Below are positions 47,485 through 56,636 of a stretch of 64,000 nt of DNA, piece after piece. The DNA comes from Cadophora sp. MPI-SDFR-AT-0126. Its lineage: Eukaryota; Ascomycota; Leotiomycetes; Helotiales; Ploettnerulaceae. How positions within the stretch are numbered: position 1 is the first letter of the stretch; each line of letters begins with the position of its first letter. The notes beneath the pieces are model-generated. The model saw nothing but the letters and a program-made list of their open reading frames with translations, did no database searches and was not told the DNA's origin. Location of the stretch: assembly GCA_020747065.1 (NCBI GenBank), contig JAGMVK010000014.1, positions 62,001 through 126,000 on the forward strand. The letters run 5' to 3'. The position numbers and the translations under genes were made by a program.

Positions 47485-48117
47485 ATGCAATTCTCCACCT
47501 CCACCATCATTGCTTTCTTGCCATTTATGGCCATCCTCGCAGTCGCTGCACCATTGACGCGTGAGTTCAAACATGTGTTGATTATTTTACTTGTGTCTTA
47601 AGCTCACAACTAACAGCTTCAACCGTAGCACTCGCAGCTCGATCAGACATTCCAGAGCAGTGCCACTTTGTGAACGGCGATGCTTCATCCCGCGCCATGG
47701 TCTGCGAGTACGCAACTGCGCCAGTCTTTGATTCCAACTTTCCCGGTGCTTGTAAGTAAATCTGGCACTAGTCGTTTTCTCTCTCTCACTCCTTCCAAGT
47801 GACTCCGAGAGGAGTTTTAACTTCCGAATGCTAACCTGCTGCTCTCCACAGGCGTTACCAATGCTGCAGGTGACATTACCTGCACCCTCCCTGAGGGATC
47901 CAAGGACATCAGCATCAACAAGCCCCTTGCTGCTCGTGCCGTTGATGCCGAGGCATACAGACTTGTGATCTCCTGGAAGCGTGATGAGACTTCCGTGATG
48001 GAGCGCGCGGTTGAACAAGAGGCTTACAGGCTCACCATCTCGTGGAAGCGGGATGAGGCCGCTGTCATGGCACGTGCCGTCGAGCAGGAGGCTTATAGAT
48101 TGACCATCTCCTGGTAG
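47485..48117 (+). CDS. Secreted Kex2-type repeat precursor peptide, UstA-like
   Basis: A 158-residue small secreted protein that looks like a ribosomal peptide precursor. Exons 47485-47560, 47617-47751 and 47852-48117 join in frame. The N-terminus (QFSTSTIIAFLPFMAILAVA) is a signal peptide. The middle part has four cysteines (41, 55, 71, 81). The C-terminus carries three tandem 23-residue units starting at A100, A123 and A146; the third ends after 13 residues at the stop codon. Each unit has EAYRL-V/T-ISW, and the first two are followed by KRDE, a Kex2 (KR) site. Single-Arg sites (AAR, MER, MAR) precede each unit. Codons differ between copies while the peptide is kept, so the peptide is under selection. 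It is divergent from a UstYa-like gene. The product of the pathway is not known to me. Confidence 0.85.
47938..48114 (+). repeat. Three in-frame 69-bp repeats of the precursor
   Basis: Units at 47938-48006, 48007-48075 and 48076-48114 (last truncated by the stop codon). Tyr, Arg, Leu and Ser codons vary among copies, but the core residues are the same except Val or Thr at the fifth position of AYRLxISW. Confidence 0.9.
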
Positions 48118-49067
48118 ATGTACTTTACGGATGGTCAAGTCTCGGGAAGGATTGGTGGCGGGTTTTCTTTGGCATTTCTTTCACTTGAGGATGCGAGCGA
48201 TGATGAATTGGCGAGAAAGAGATTTTGGTAAGGAGGAGCTGCAGGAGAGTATGGGAGTCTTGACCAGATGCCGAGTTATTCTGGAAAGATTTCATTTGTG
48301 AGTTGAATGCAGAGCTATTTTTTCAATACTTCTGACTTGAACGTGAGCATTGTTGTTTTTGTTCTAGATCGGGACTACCGATGCAGCCGCTAGCCTAGCT
48401 GCTGAAGTCTCAGTAGCTCTTCCCCCCATGCCCTACTTCATCCAATACAAGCTCCTATTCTCAATTCTTGTTACAGCTTTTCATATTGCACTGGTCATAT
48501 TCACACGTGCTCAAGCCAGTGATGATGGCGTCAAAAGTTGAGCCGTACGAGGCGTTTGACCAAACGCTGCATCCTGTTCAACATACTTCCCCGAGCCAGC
48601 AGCCAGTGAGAAATGATGATAGCGCCTAGTGAAAATCGATCACAAGCGCCCAGTGAGAAACGGAGACAGAGCCTGCCAATGAGAAGTGAAATGACGACAG
48701 GACAGTGAGAAATGGAGAGGAGTTGAGCGACAGTGAAGAGGGCAAAGACTACAAATACTGGGTGAGAAATGAACAAGATAGAGATTCGTGAGACATCAAG
48801 AATCGGTGACAGAGGGAGACTGAGCGGCACTATACATAGTAGCGATGCGCCTTGACTGCGGCCTAGCAGACCTAGGAGACAAGGTCGACACGTTGGCTGA
48901 CCGTGGCTATGAGCTGAGCAGGGGAATGACGAGCGAAGAGAATAGTCGCACAGTCAAGTGATCCTTGACTTGGCCTAATGAGATCGCCGCAACAGGAACA
49001 CGTATGATGGCGATCATGTATACATATGTTAGAATTTTGGCAGTATGCTCTATCGGTCCCTGCTAAT
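48118..49067. other. Intergenic region downstream of the precursor gene
   Basis: 950 bp holding the 3' flanks of two convergent genes. Between about 48590 and 48775 a short motif close to CAGTGAGAAATG recurs five or six times in degraded form. No gene is supportable. Confidence 0.5.
48600..48775. repeat. Degenerate CAGTGAGAAATG-type short repeats
   Basis: The motif AGTGAGAAATG or close variants (AGTGAGAAACG, AATGAGAAGTG, GGTGAGAAATG) appears at irregular spacing of about 30-60 bp. It is too irregular for a CRISPR array and not open as protein. Confidence 0.5.
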
Positions 49068-50836
49068 CTACTGGCTCTTTTCGAACCCTTCTGCTAAGAC
49101 TTTCAGAATGTTGCTCAGCATACTAATTTCCTCCCGAGCTAAGAATGAAGTCAGCCTACTGCTCTAGCTGTGTCTGCTCTACTACTCACAGTCCAGCACG
49201 GTAGTCTTGATTTGTGCGTCGCCGCTCAGGCAGCGATGCAGCTCTTTGAACATTAACGTGTAGTAGTCTTCGTATGTCGGCCGGATTGTCTCTTCAGAAA
49301 AGTCCCCGTTGGGATGCCTGGAGAGCGTAGTCATGGTGATTGGCAAACCTTTGATATACGGCCTAGACCTTAGCAATCCTGTTGAACGGGATAATGGGAT
49401 GGGAGACTCACGAGTCAAAGGCGAGCTTGAGACGCTGATTCTGAGCCAGGACCTCGACGGTCGCGTCCACAGACAAGACCGCATCCTCGCCAGACTACAG
49501 CAGTCAGGATATTGGACGCGTTGAACACGATGTTGATACTGTGCGTTAGACTCACCTCGTACGCAAGAACAAAGCCGTCACTACGAGTAGATTAGCACCG
49601 GCCGGCTCCATGGCCTGGCCTGGGGATTAACTTACTACTGCAGCATAATGGACAAAAAGTTCCCTCGAGCACTTGGCACGGCTGCAATGACATGACGAGG
49701 AAGACCAAACAGCTCTCGCATGAGACTTAGGTCGTGCGGGGAGATGTGGAACTTGCAAGCCCGAATGTACTGCGCGACCGGCGATTTGTAGTCGAGGCCT
49801 GTGTACTCCTCGAATTGGCTCGTGGCGAGTTGACGCCTCTCAGCCGAAGCCTCCTCAGGGATATCTGAACTCAGTGAGCAGACCGAGCATACACGTTGAG
49901 GCATTCAGAGAGACTTGCCCGAGAAACATTGTGAGTAGGTGCCGCTCTGCGAGATAATCCCGTCCTTGACCTATAGAAGCTCATTAGTGTCGAAGCCATT
50001 GGCATCAAGTGAATAGTACTCGCTCTCGATGTAAAGTTGCGGAACCGGACTGGACTAATCAGCAATGTTTCTAATCCTTAAAGAGTGCCCTACCATAGTT
50101 GATCTGGGTTGGATCCAGTTTGCCCACGGCCTCCTTAAACCTCAAGAACGCAGTCGCATATCGTCTCATGTAGCCGACAAAGACCAACTTGCCGGAAGCG
50201 AGGCGTGCGGCCTCGATATCATCCGCTTCTCGTAAGGTCTGGGCCATCGGCTTTTCAATAAAGAGATGCTTGCCGGCTTTCAGACATTGTACTGCGTGTA
50301 CGCTCTGGCTTTATATGAGCTAATATTTAATTGACGTATAGCCGGTAATCTCCTTACGTGGAACTCGCTGAATGTTGAGCTCAGTATTGGCAATCTCTCA
50401 TACTCGACATCATTCGGGAAGGGCATCTCACTCGGAATGACAGATCAATACTATATCTACGTCGGAGCACGCTGCCAGCATTTCCGGCCTGTTGAAGACG
50501 TGAGCACCCGGGGCATGCCTCAAATTTGACCCAACCTACACGTCTGTGAAGGTGCGGGGGATGTTGAACTTTCGCGCACAGTGCTCCACGGCTTGCTTCG
50601 AAACATCTACTATTGCTGTGACATCGTACAGGTGCGAAAGGAGGCCGAGGGTAGGCAGCTAGAGGCCGGATTCAGCTGGACAGGTTGCGACTGCACACAA
50701 GACATGAGGAGCCTCACATGTGTGCACATGGCGATCTCCCCCGCACCGATAACCTGTGCTAAGTGAGCCGGCCAGTCGACTGACTATGTCTGCCGCGATG
50801 ACCTACAGCGACATTGATAACGCGACTCGTGGACAT
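49068..50836 (-). CDS. Gfo/Idh/MocA-family oxidoreductase, 13 exons
   Basis: A 373-residue NAD(P)-dependent dehydrogenase of the Gfo/Idh/MocA family, acting on sugars, inositols or related compounds. No long frame exists; I assembled 13 exons: 50836-50807, 50753-50718, 50658-50540, 50488-50432, 50367-50358, 50304-50094, 50049-50024, 49970-49919, 49864-49636, 49580-49556, 49494-49412, 49362-49190 and 49138-49068. All join in frame. The Rossmann motif is NVAVIGAGEIA, followed by TAIVD; the family signature EKPMAQ (lysine of the EKP motif) is in LFIEKPMAQT. The C-terminal domain has YDGFVLAYESGEDAV, PYIKGLPIT and RPTYEDYYTLMFKELH. Two introns (50023-49971 and 49918-49865) need GC donors. It lies divergent to a second, intronless member of the same superfamily. 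Confidence 0.82.
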
Positions 50837-51204
50837 GTTGAAGCAGAAGGCAGCCGTTGATATCTTCGTACGCGTGAGCAAGCCGTCGACTTAGGCTCTT
50901 CACAAATAGTAGAATGACTGCTTCCCTTCGGGACCAAGGTATATATCAAGCAAGTCCAGGTGGATGAGATTGTGGGGGTGCGACGGCCCCGCACTCTCGG
51001 CCCGATGCCGAGATCCTGTAAGGTCTTGTATGGAGATATCGGAGAGATCCCGGTCTGCCCCTCGGCTGTGGCTTTGTTACTTCCTACGGCATCACCCGGT
51101 CCGACAGCATCTTCCCTCGCGGACTTGATCTAATTTAGTCGAACGGAATACGCAGGCTTTGCTATATACTATACACCAGATCATCATCTGCACTTGCAAC
51201 AACG
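50837..51204. promoter_or_regulatory. Bidirectional promoter of the two Gfo/Idh/MocA genes
   Basis: 368 bp between divergent start codons. A TATATACTATAC element lies about 35 bp before the plus-strand ATG. CGG and CCG triplets are present (for example around 51035-51105) and could serve the nearby Zn2Cys6 regulator, but no clean palindrome stands out. Confidence 0.45.
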
Positions 51205-52203
51205 ATGCGAATTGCCATTTTCGATGTTGGCCACTGGCATTTTCCGCTCTACATTCCTGTCTTGACCGATCCTGGCATCACTCTCGTTGGCATCTGCGAT
51301 GGCGAGGGGTTTGCAGGTCCCGAAATGGCTCGCCGGCTCGACTGCCCGTTGCTGTCACGCGACGCATTGCTCGATCTCGACTTTGACTTCGCGATGATCT
51401 TCAGCCGGCACTCTGAGATGGCAGCGACCGCCCGAAGGGTTATCGACAAAGGACGGCCCTTCCTGATTGAAAAGCCCTGTGGGCTGAACACAGCCGAGGT
51501 TGCTGCGCTGCGTCTAGCAGCCGACAAGGCTGGCCTCTTTGTCGCTGTCCCGTTTATCCTGCGTGTGAGCGACTTGGCCCGCGAGCTCAGTCAGAGCGGG
51601 TCACTATCGCCTGCTGGCTACCGACATCTGTCGTTTCGCTTCATTGTCGGATCGTCCACTCGATACGAAACAAATGGCTGCAAGTGGATGCTTGCCAAAG
51701 CCACGGCTGGCGGTGGATCTGTCCTTAACGTCGGCGCGCACTTTTTTGATCTCCTGGAATCGCTGACCAAAAGTCGAATCATCTCGGTCACGGCGCAAAC
51801 GAGGACATTCCGCAAAGACATCGACATCGACGAATTGGCCATGTTTACAGTAACCATGGAGTCTGGCCAGATTGCCCATGTCCATACAGGATACCTGTAC
51901 CCAGGCACGCCTGATGATCAGCGTGAGTTCAGCTTTTCGGTCTCTCACGATGCTGTACATCTCCAGGGATTTGCCGACCAGATCGTTATAAAGTCCGCCG
52001 ACGGCGTGCTGCAGCACACGACTGTTGAGTACAATACCGATCAATTCTATCCTGTCTTTTTTCGTGACACGCTCGCGCGTTGCCGCGCAGGCCAGCCGCC
52101 GCTTGTCGGTCTTGAGGGGGCGCTGCGCGCATTGTCCGTCGTTGAGGCAGGATATCGTTCAGCTGAGCAGGGTGGCGCTCCGATTTCAGTACCGCAGGGT
52201 TAG
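51205..52203 (+). CDS. Gfo/Idh/MocA-family oxidoreductase, intronless
   Basis: A 332-residue intronless dehydrogenase. The N-terminal Rossmann part (RIAIFDVGHWHFPLYIPVL) has GHWHF where a GxGxxG loop is expected, as in several trehalose/inositol-type members. The EKP motif is in FLIEKPCGLNTAEVAALR. A GGGSVLNVGAHFFDLLESLT helix carries the usual catalytic-region histidine (GxHxxD-like: GAHFFD). The C-terminal beta-sheet domain is complete and short. Intronless structure and compact length differ sharply from its 13-exon neighbour and suggest a bacterial origin by transfer; that is inference. With its neighbour it may form a two-step oxidation/reduction of a sugar or inositol. Confidence 0.88.
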   Translation: MRIAIFDVGHWHFPLYIPVLTDPGITLVGICDGEGFAGPEMARRLDCPLLSRDALLDLDFDFAMIFSRHSEMAATARRVIDKGRPFLIEKPCGLNTAEVAALRLAADKAGLFVAVPFILRVSDLARELSQSGSLSPAGYRHLSFRFIVGSSTRYETNGCKWMLAKATAGGGSVLNVGAHFFDLLESLTKSRIISVTAQTRTFRKDIDIDELAMFTVTMESGQIAHVHTGYLYPGTPDDQREFSFSVSHDAVHLQGFADQIVIKSADGVLQHTTVEYNTDQFYPVFFRDTLARCRAGQPPLVGLEGALRALSVVEAGYRSAEQGGAPISVPQG

Positions 52204-53394
52204 GCGAAGCCGTCCTTCGAGATGTCATCAGGGTGGCAAAGTTGAGAATCAAGTTATGTAATTTGAAGATAGCTCCAGGTGTCAGACAATATAGCGCGAT
52301 CGTTGTCGTAAGATTGTATTCTGTTTGATCGTCTTGCAAGGCTTCAGTGCTTGTTGTGTTACTTATAAACGCGGCCTTGACTCCATCTTCAGACGTCAGA
52401 GGAATGCAGAATGGTGGATGCTGCTGTATCAGGGAATGTAAAAGGGTACAGGTCGCCTCGAACGCTTGACGATAGATAGCAACAGGGTGCTGCATGCTGT
52501 AGTCAAATCTGCGAGTACAGTACTGGTAATTGCAAACATGTACTTACTGTATATATATATGTAGAGTGGAATTCCCACGCCTCACTTCTGTCGTCTCGGG
52601 CTAGCCTTCACTCCGCAGCGAAAGTCAACTTCAGGCGTGACCATTAGTCTTGTCGTTCGTCTTGCTCTTTGACTTTCCAGCAAAACCCTCCTTCTCCAAC
52701 TGTCGTTTCAAAGCGATAATATTGCTGCACCCTTGCTTGACATGATGGCTCGTTATAAAAAAGGCGTAGTCGTGATGTCTGAAAATACTTAAGCGAGAAA
52801 GCCCCCAACTCGTAGTGGGCAAAATTCGGCATCGGGCCAATTCCGAGGCCAGCTGTGCCGATCAGTTTGCTAATGTCTGGGATCATGACGTGCGTATAGA
52901 TACTTGGAACACTGCAGCTTTGCATCTCAGGTCGAACATTTGGGGCACACTCTGGCTCGCCCGATTGTTCATACGATTGAGTGGGCTTGAGTGACCCGAT
53001 ATCTTTGCGCGCCATCCATCATCAAATCACACGACATTCACATCCAGTTCGTGGAGCCAGATTCTCTCAGTGTTACCTCTGGTAATACTATTCACCAAAT
53101 ATAATGGTTCGAGTGGCACGTTTCTATGTCGTCAATTTTTGGGGGGAAAATAAAAGTTTTTGGTAGCATGAATCTTATGCTTGGTGGGCCTAAAGGGAGG
53201 TATAGGAGAGCGGGTGTCGTGCAACAGGGCTGTCTTGCACGACTTGAGATACAAAGTGGAATAGTCTGAGGGGTTTTGGGACTAGACATAACTGTGGCCG
53301 CCACGTGCACATTGCACTGTCCACGTATGTATTGTAGTGCTGCAATGCAAACGATCCACAGAAGAGGACAGGTCCGCTGACATGGGTCCCGACG
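52204..53394. other. Intergenic region with a possible small gene remnant
   Basis: 1.2 kb between the convergent Gfo gene and regulator gene. Besides the fragment at 52631-53015 (listed separately) there is a TATATATATAT run near 52549-52560. No other feature. Confidence 0.45.
52631..53015 (-). pseudogene. Possible frameshifted small gene of unknown function
   Basis: An ATG frame from 53015 (MARKDIGSLKPTQSYEQSG) reads well to about FAHYELGAFSLKYF near 52785. Continuation in the next frame reads RHHDYAFFITSHHVKQGCSN and ends in a Lys/Asn-rich tail with a TGA at 52633-52631. A one-base shift or an intron I could not define separates them. The two halves look like one protein of about 125 residues. 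Family not recognised. Confidence 0.3.
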
Positions 53395-56300
53395 TTAGAC
53401 AGATCCTTCCCCTGCACCAAAGATCATGTTCCAAGGCGTTGCAGGTTGAGTGAAGGACCCCAGATTCCCCAGAGCCGGGTCGAGCCACTCCGTATCCTGG
53501 GCCACACCAACCCCCGACAGGCCGATCACGCAGCTCAAGTCAAAGGGATCATGTCCTGCCCAGAAGGTGTCGGCGTCGTAGAGTCCGGTGTCGTCTGTAC
53601 CTTCTGCGCTCAACAGCGACATTGACTGCTCAGGTACATGAGGCTGATCTCCTCCGCCGTCCCCTGCTACACCGGCTGTAGTCGTGGAATCGTCAGGACG
53701 AATAGCGAGTCCTGCGGCACGAGAAATTCCTCGGATAGTCTGTGCAAAGTAGGTCGACAAGCGCGTTTCTGACATGTCACCCAATTCGAGCAGGTCGACC
53801 GACATAGTGAGGTAATGGCTGACGACTGCGGGGTCGAGCGAGGCTACCTGCTGGACGAGGGGGGATGCCTTTGTTAAGCGGATCAGAAAGACTGCTGCTT
53901 GGGCAAAGGCCATGGTCATATACTATAATCACGTATTCAGCAAGGAGCTCGTATGGTATTTGAACTACGGCAAGGTACGACGACATCATAAGGGGACGAT
54001 GGCCTGAGGAGGAGGAGATGAGGTGGGCAGGGAAGAGCTCAAACTCACGTCTGTAGCAAAGCTCAGAGCGTGATCGGTCTGACTCGATTCGAAGTGTGTT
54101 TGGATTGTGCTCTTTGCTGCATTGAGCGCTTTGCGCAGGTATGTGACACTGCTCTCGTGACTGTCACTGTGGGTCGACGAGCGAAGAGCCATGGCATTGA
54201 TACTCAGGCGAAGGTGCTCGGCCTGCAGTCGGGCTATACGTGCTGATGCGCCGAGATAAAGCGCATGGGACGATCCTGTCACGTCAGCCTGATACCACGA
54301 TAGACATTTTGCTGTCCATCCCCTCCCGACTGCCCGGTCTCCGCACGAAACAAAACTCAGAGGTGGGAGGAAGAGACGTACCGGACCAGACCCAGAGCTT
54401 GCACCAGTCGTCCAGCCTTCCGTTCAGATTCGACAACATCGACAACAAAGACTGCCCGTCCAGAGGCCCAACTGGCGCTTGCTCCTCTACCCACAAGACG
54501 AATAATCGAGCGACATGAGCCAATTGCGCCGTCGCTGCAATATACGCGTCGCCATATAGCGACAAGCTGGCTGGAGTGCCTGGCCGGGGGAGCGGATGAG
54601 ATAAGCGGGCTTTGAGGAAAGCTTGGTCGTCAATGGACTCGAACTGGGTGGATTGAGGTCGACCGAACCCAAATGAAAGGAAGGAATCGAAGCTGCACCG
54701 AGTCAGTCATTCACGTGTGTGTCTCGAATCCGATCCGATACCAACAGGATCCAGGAGAGGGATATACCTGAACCAAGCCAGCCTGTAACAACGATGTCAG
54801 CCGGCGCCTGTCCGCGGGATCTATATGTTCCTTCCCAAAGGGTAGTCAGGTCAGAGTAGCCACTTACCACGTTCTCCATTGTCGCCGCACGGCTGCATCC
54901 ACTTCATCAACCGGAGCCTCGAGCTGTGAATCGTCCCTCTTGGTAGCAGCCACAGCCTGCTCAACGGCCCGATGTATCCCCAGCCTCCTAGACAAACGCG
55001 CCGCATGCCCCGTCAAGACCCAGGCGTCGGGCCCCTTTCCACCACTCTGTAATCCCCAAGCCGCAAGCAGCAAGATGGCCTGCACGTCTGCCAAGGTATG
55101 TTTTTTCCGGAGCAGGGTATGGGCGAGGTGAGATTCAGCTATATCGGCGAGGGCCGCTGGGACACAAGAGTCGATAATGTGCGATGTGGTCGAGTGACGG
55201 AGATAGAACCGGGCGGAGATTGCCAAGATTGCAGAGAAGAGTGACGGATAGCGCTGGACTGAGGTAAATGAGTCGAGGAGGGTGATGTCGACAATGGGCA
55301 AAAAGGGGTGGCAGTGTTTCATAAAACTAGGGCCCAAACGTCAGCAGCGTGGTTGCTCATGCAGTTGGGAAGGCGGAGAGAGGGGCGCCGGATCACTGAC
55401 AATGTGTACAAGGTTCTGGCCGTATCAAGGTCGATCACACCCGAGGTGACTGGTTCGTCTCGTACGCCCCATTGTGGGATGCGGGCAGGCTGCACTGGTC
55501 GTTCATCAGGGAGAGGCGAGCTCCGCTTTGATGCTTCCCGGTTCTCCCAGACCGATGGCTTGGCCGAGTCAGCGACTACCACCCTTCACACAGGAAAACA
55601 GGTCGGACAGACTTACCTGGTATACCAGCGCCTGAAAGGGGGGCTCAAATCCATCCCTGGTGGCCGAAGCCAGCCTCTTCTCGGCCTCCTCCTTGTTATC
55701 CTTTTGCTTTCCGCGTCCCCCTCCTGCATCATATTCTCTTGACGGCGATATTGTCTCGGGTCGGCTAGAATAGGAATGCGGCGAGATGAAGTTGACTTCT
55801 GGCGAATTGCCAAATCTCACCTGCCCTAGCCCCTGGGGCGTTGGAGGACCGGAGGTGGAGAGCAGAGCAGGTGTAGCAGTATTTGTAAAGACCGTAGTAT
55901 CGTAGGTCGGCGGCCCGGGCGCCGGGAGCGCAGCAACAGGAGCAGGAGCAGGGGCCGTGGTGGGGCCTACCACTGGAGGGGCCAATGGGGCTATAGAGAG
56001 AGCTGTAGCAGGAGTCAGGGCCGGAGCAGGGGCCGGAACAGGCAGAAGATTGGCTCCGCTGGCGCCGGGCTTGTCCAGACCAGCCAACAGGTTGGCGATG
56101 CAGCTTTCCAGGTACTCCAATCTAGCTCTCTCATCTCCATCCTCAACTACCTTCCCGTTCGTGTTCGTGTTTGTGCTCGAGCTTGGGGCAGCGGACGCCT
56201 GTCCCAATTTGCTGAAATCACATTCTTTGTTCGCCTTGACGCATCTTGCACATGGCAGGCCACCAAGACAGCGTAGCTTTTGTTTGCGACATCGAAAGCA

Positions 56301-56636
56301 TGCCTGCATCGCTCTACGCTCTTGTTGATGCTGCGGTTCGTGTTGTTGTGCAGCGCCGATGGTGACATTCGGAATGTGAGCGATGTTGCCTGCGTTCCCT
56401 TTGCTGAAGTCACATTCTTTGTTCGCCTTGACGCATCTCGCACATGGCCGGCCGCCAAGACAGCGTACTTTGTGTTTGCGACATCGAAAACATGCCTGCA
56501 TTGCTCTATGCTCTTGAGTTCGCGCCCTCTTGCTTCTCGGAGGCGAGCCTTGATCGTCATCGCTGTCACTACGTACTCGAGCAAGGTCTGACGCATCGTC
56601 GCCATCTGCTAAGCAGGGACGCGCGGGTGACAACAT
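53395..56636 (-). CDS. Zn2Cys6 transcription factor with duplicated DNA-binding domain
   Basis: A 905-residue fungal-specific regulator. Exons are 56636-55617, 55558-55401, 55326-54868, 54782-54768, 54692-54382, 54275-54049 and 53922-53395, all in frame; the fourth is a 15-nt microexon. Two complete Zn2Cys6 clusters occur in tandem: cysteines at 49, 52, 59, 65, 68, 75 and again at 113, 116, 123, 129, 132, 139. A proline/alanine-rich linker follows, then the fungal-specific middle homology region starting near FMKHCHPFLPIVDITLLDSF and containing ILLLAAWGLQSGGKGPDAWV. The C-terminus is acidic and may activate transcription. Start is the first ATG of the frame. Its neighbours (oxidoreductases, transporter) are plausible targets. 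Confidence 0.9.
56208..56507 (-). repeat. 192-bp-period duplication encoding two zinc clusters
   Basis: Copies of about 108 bp at 56208-56315 and 56400-56507 differ at roughly a tenth of positions, so the duplication is recent. Both remain in frame and keep all six cysteines. Confidence 0.85.

Noticed and set aside
48600..48775. CRISPR-like array.
   Set aside because: Spacing and unit sequence are irregular, and the organism is eukaryotic.
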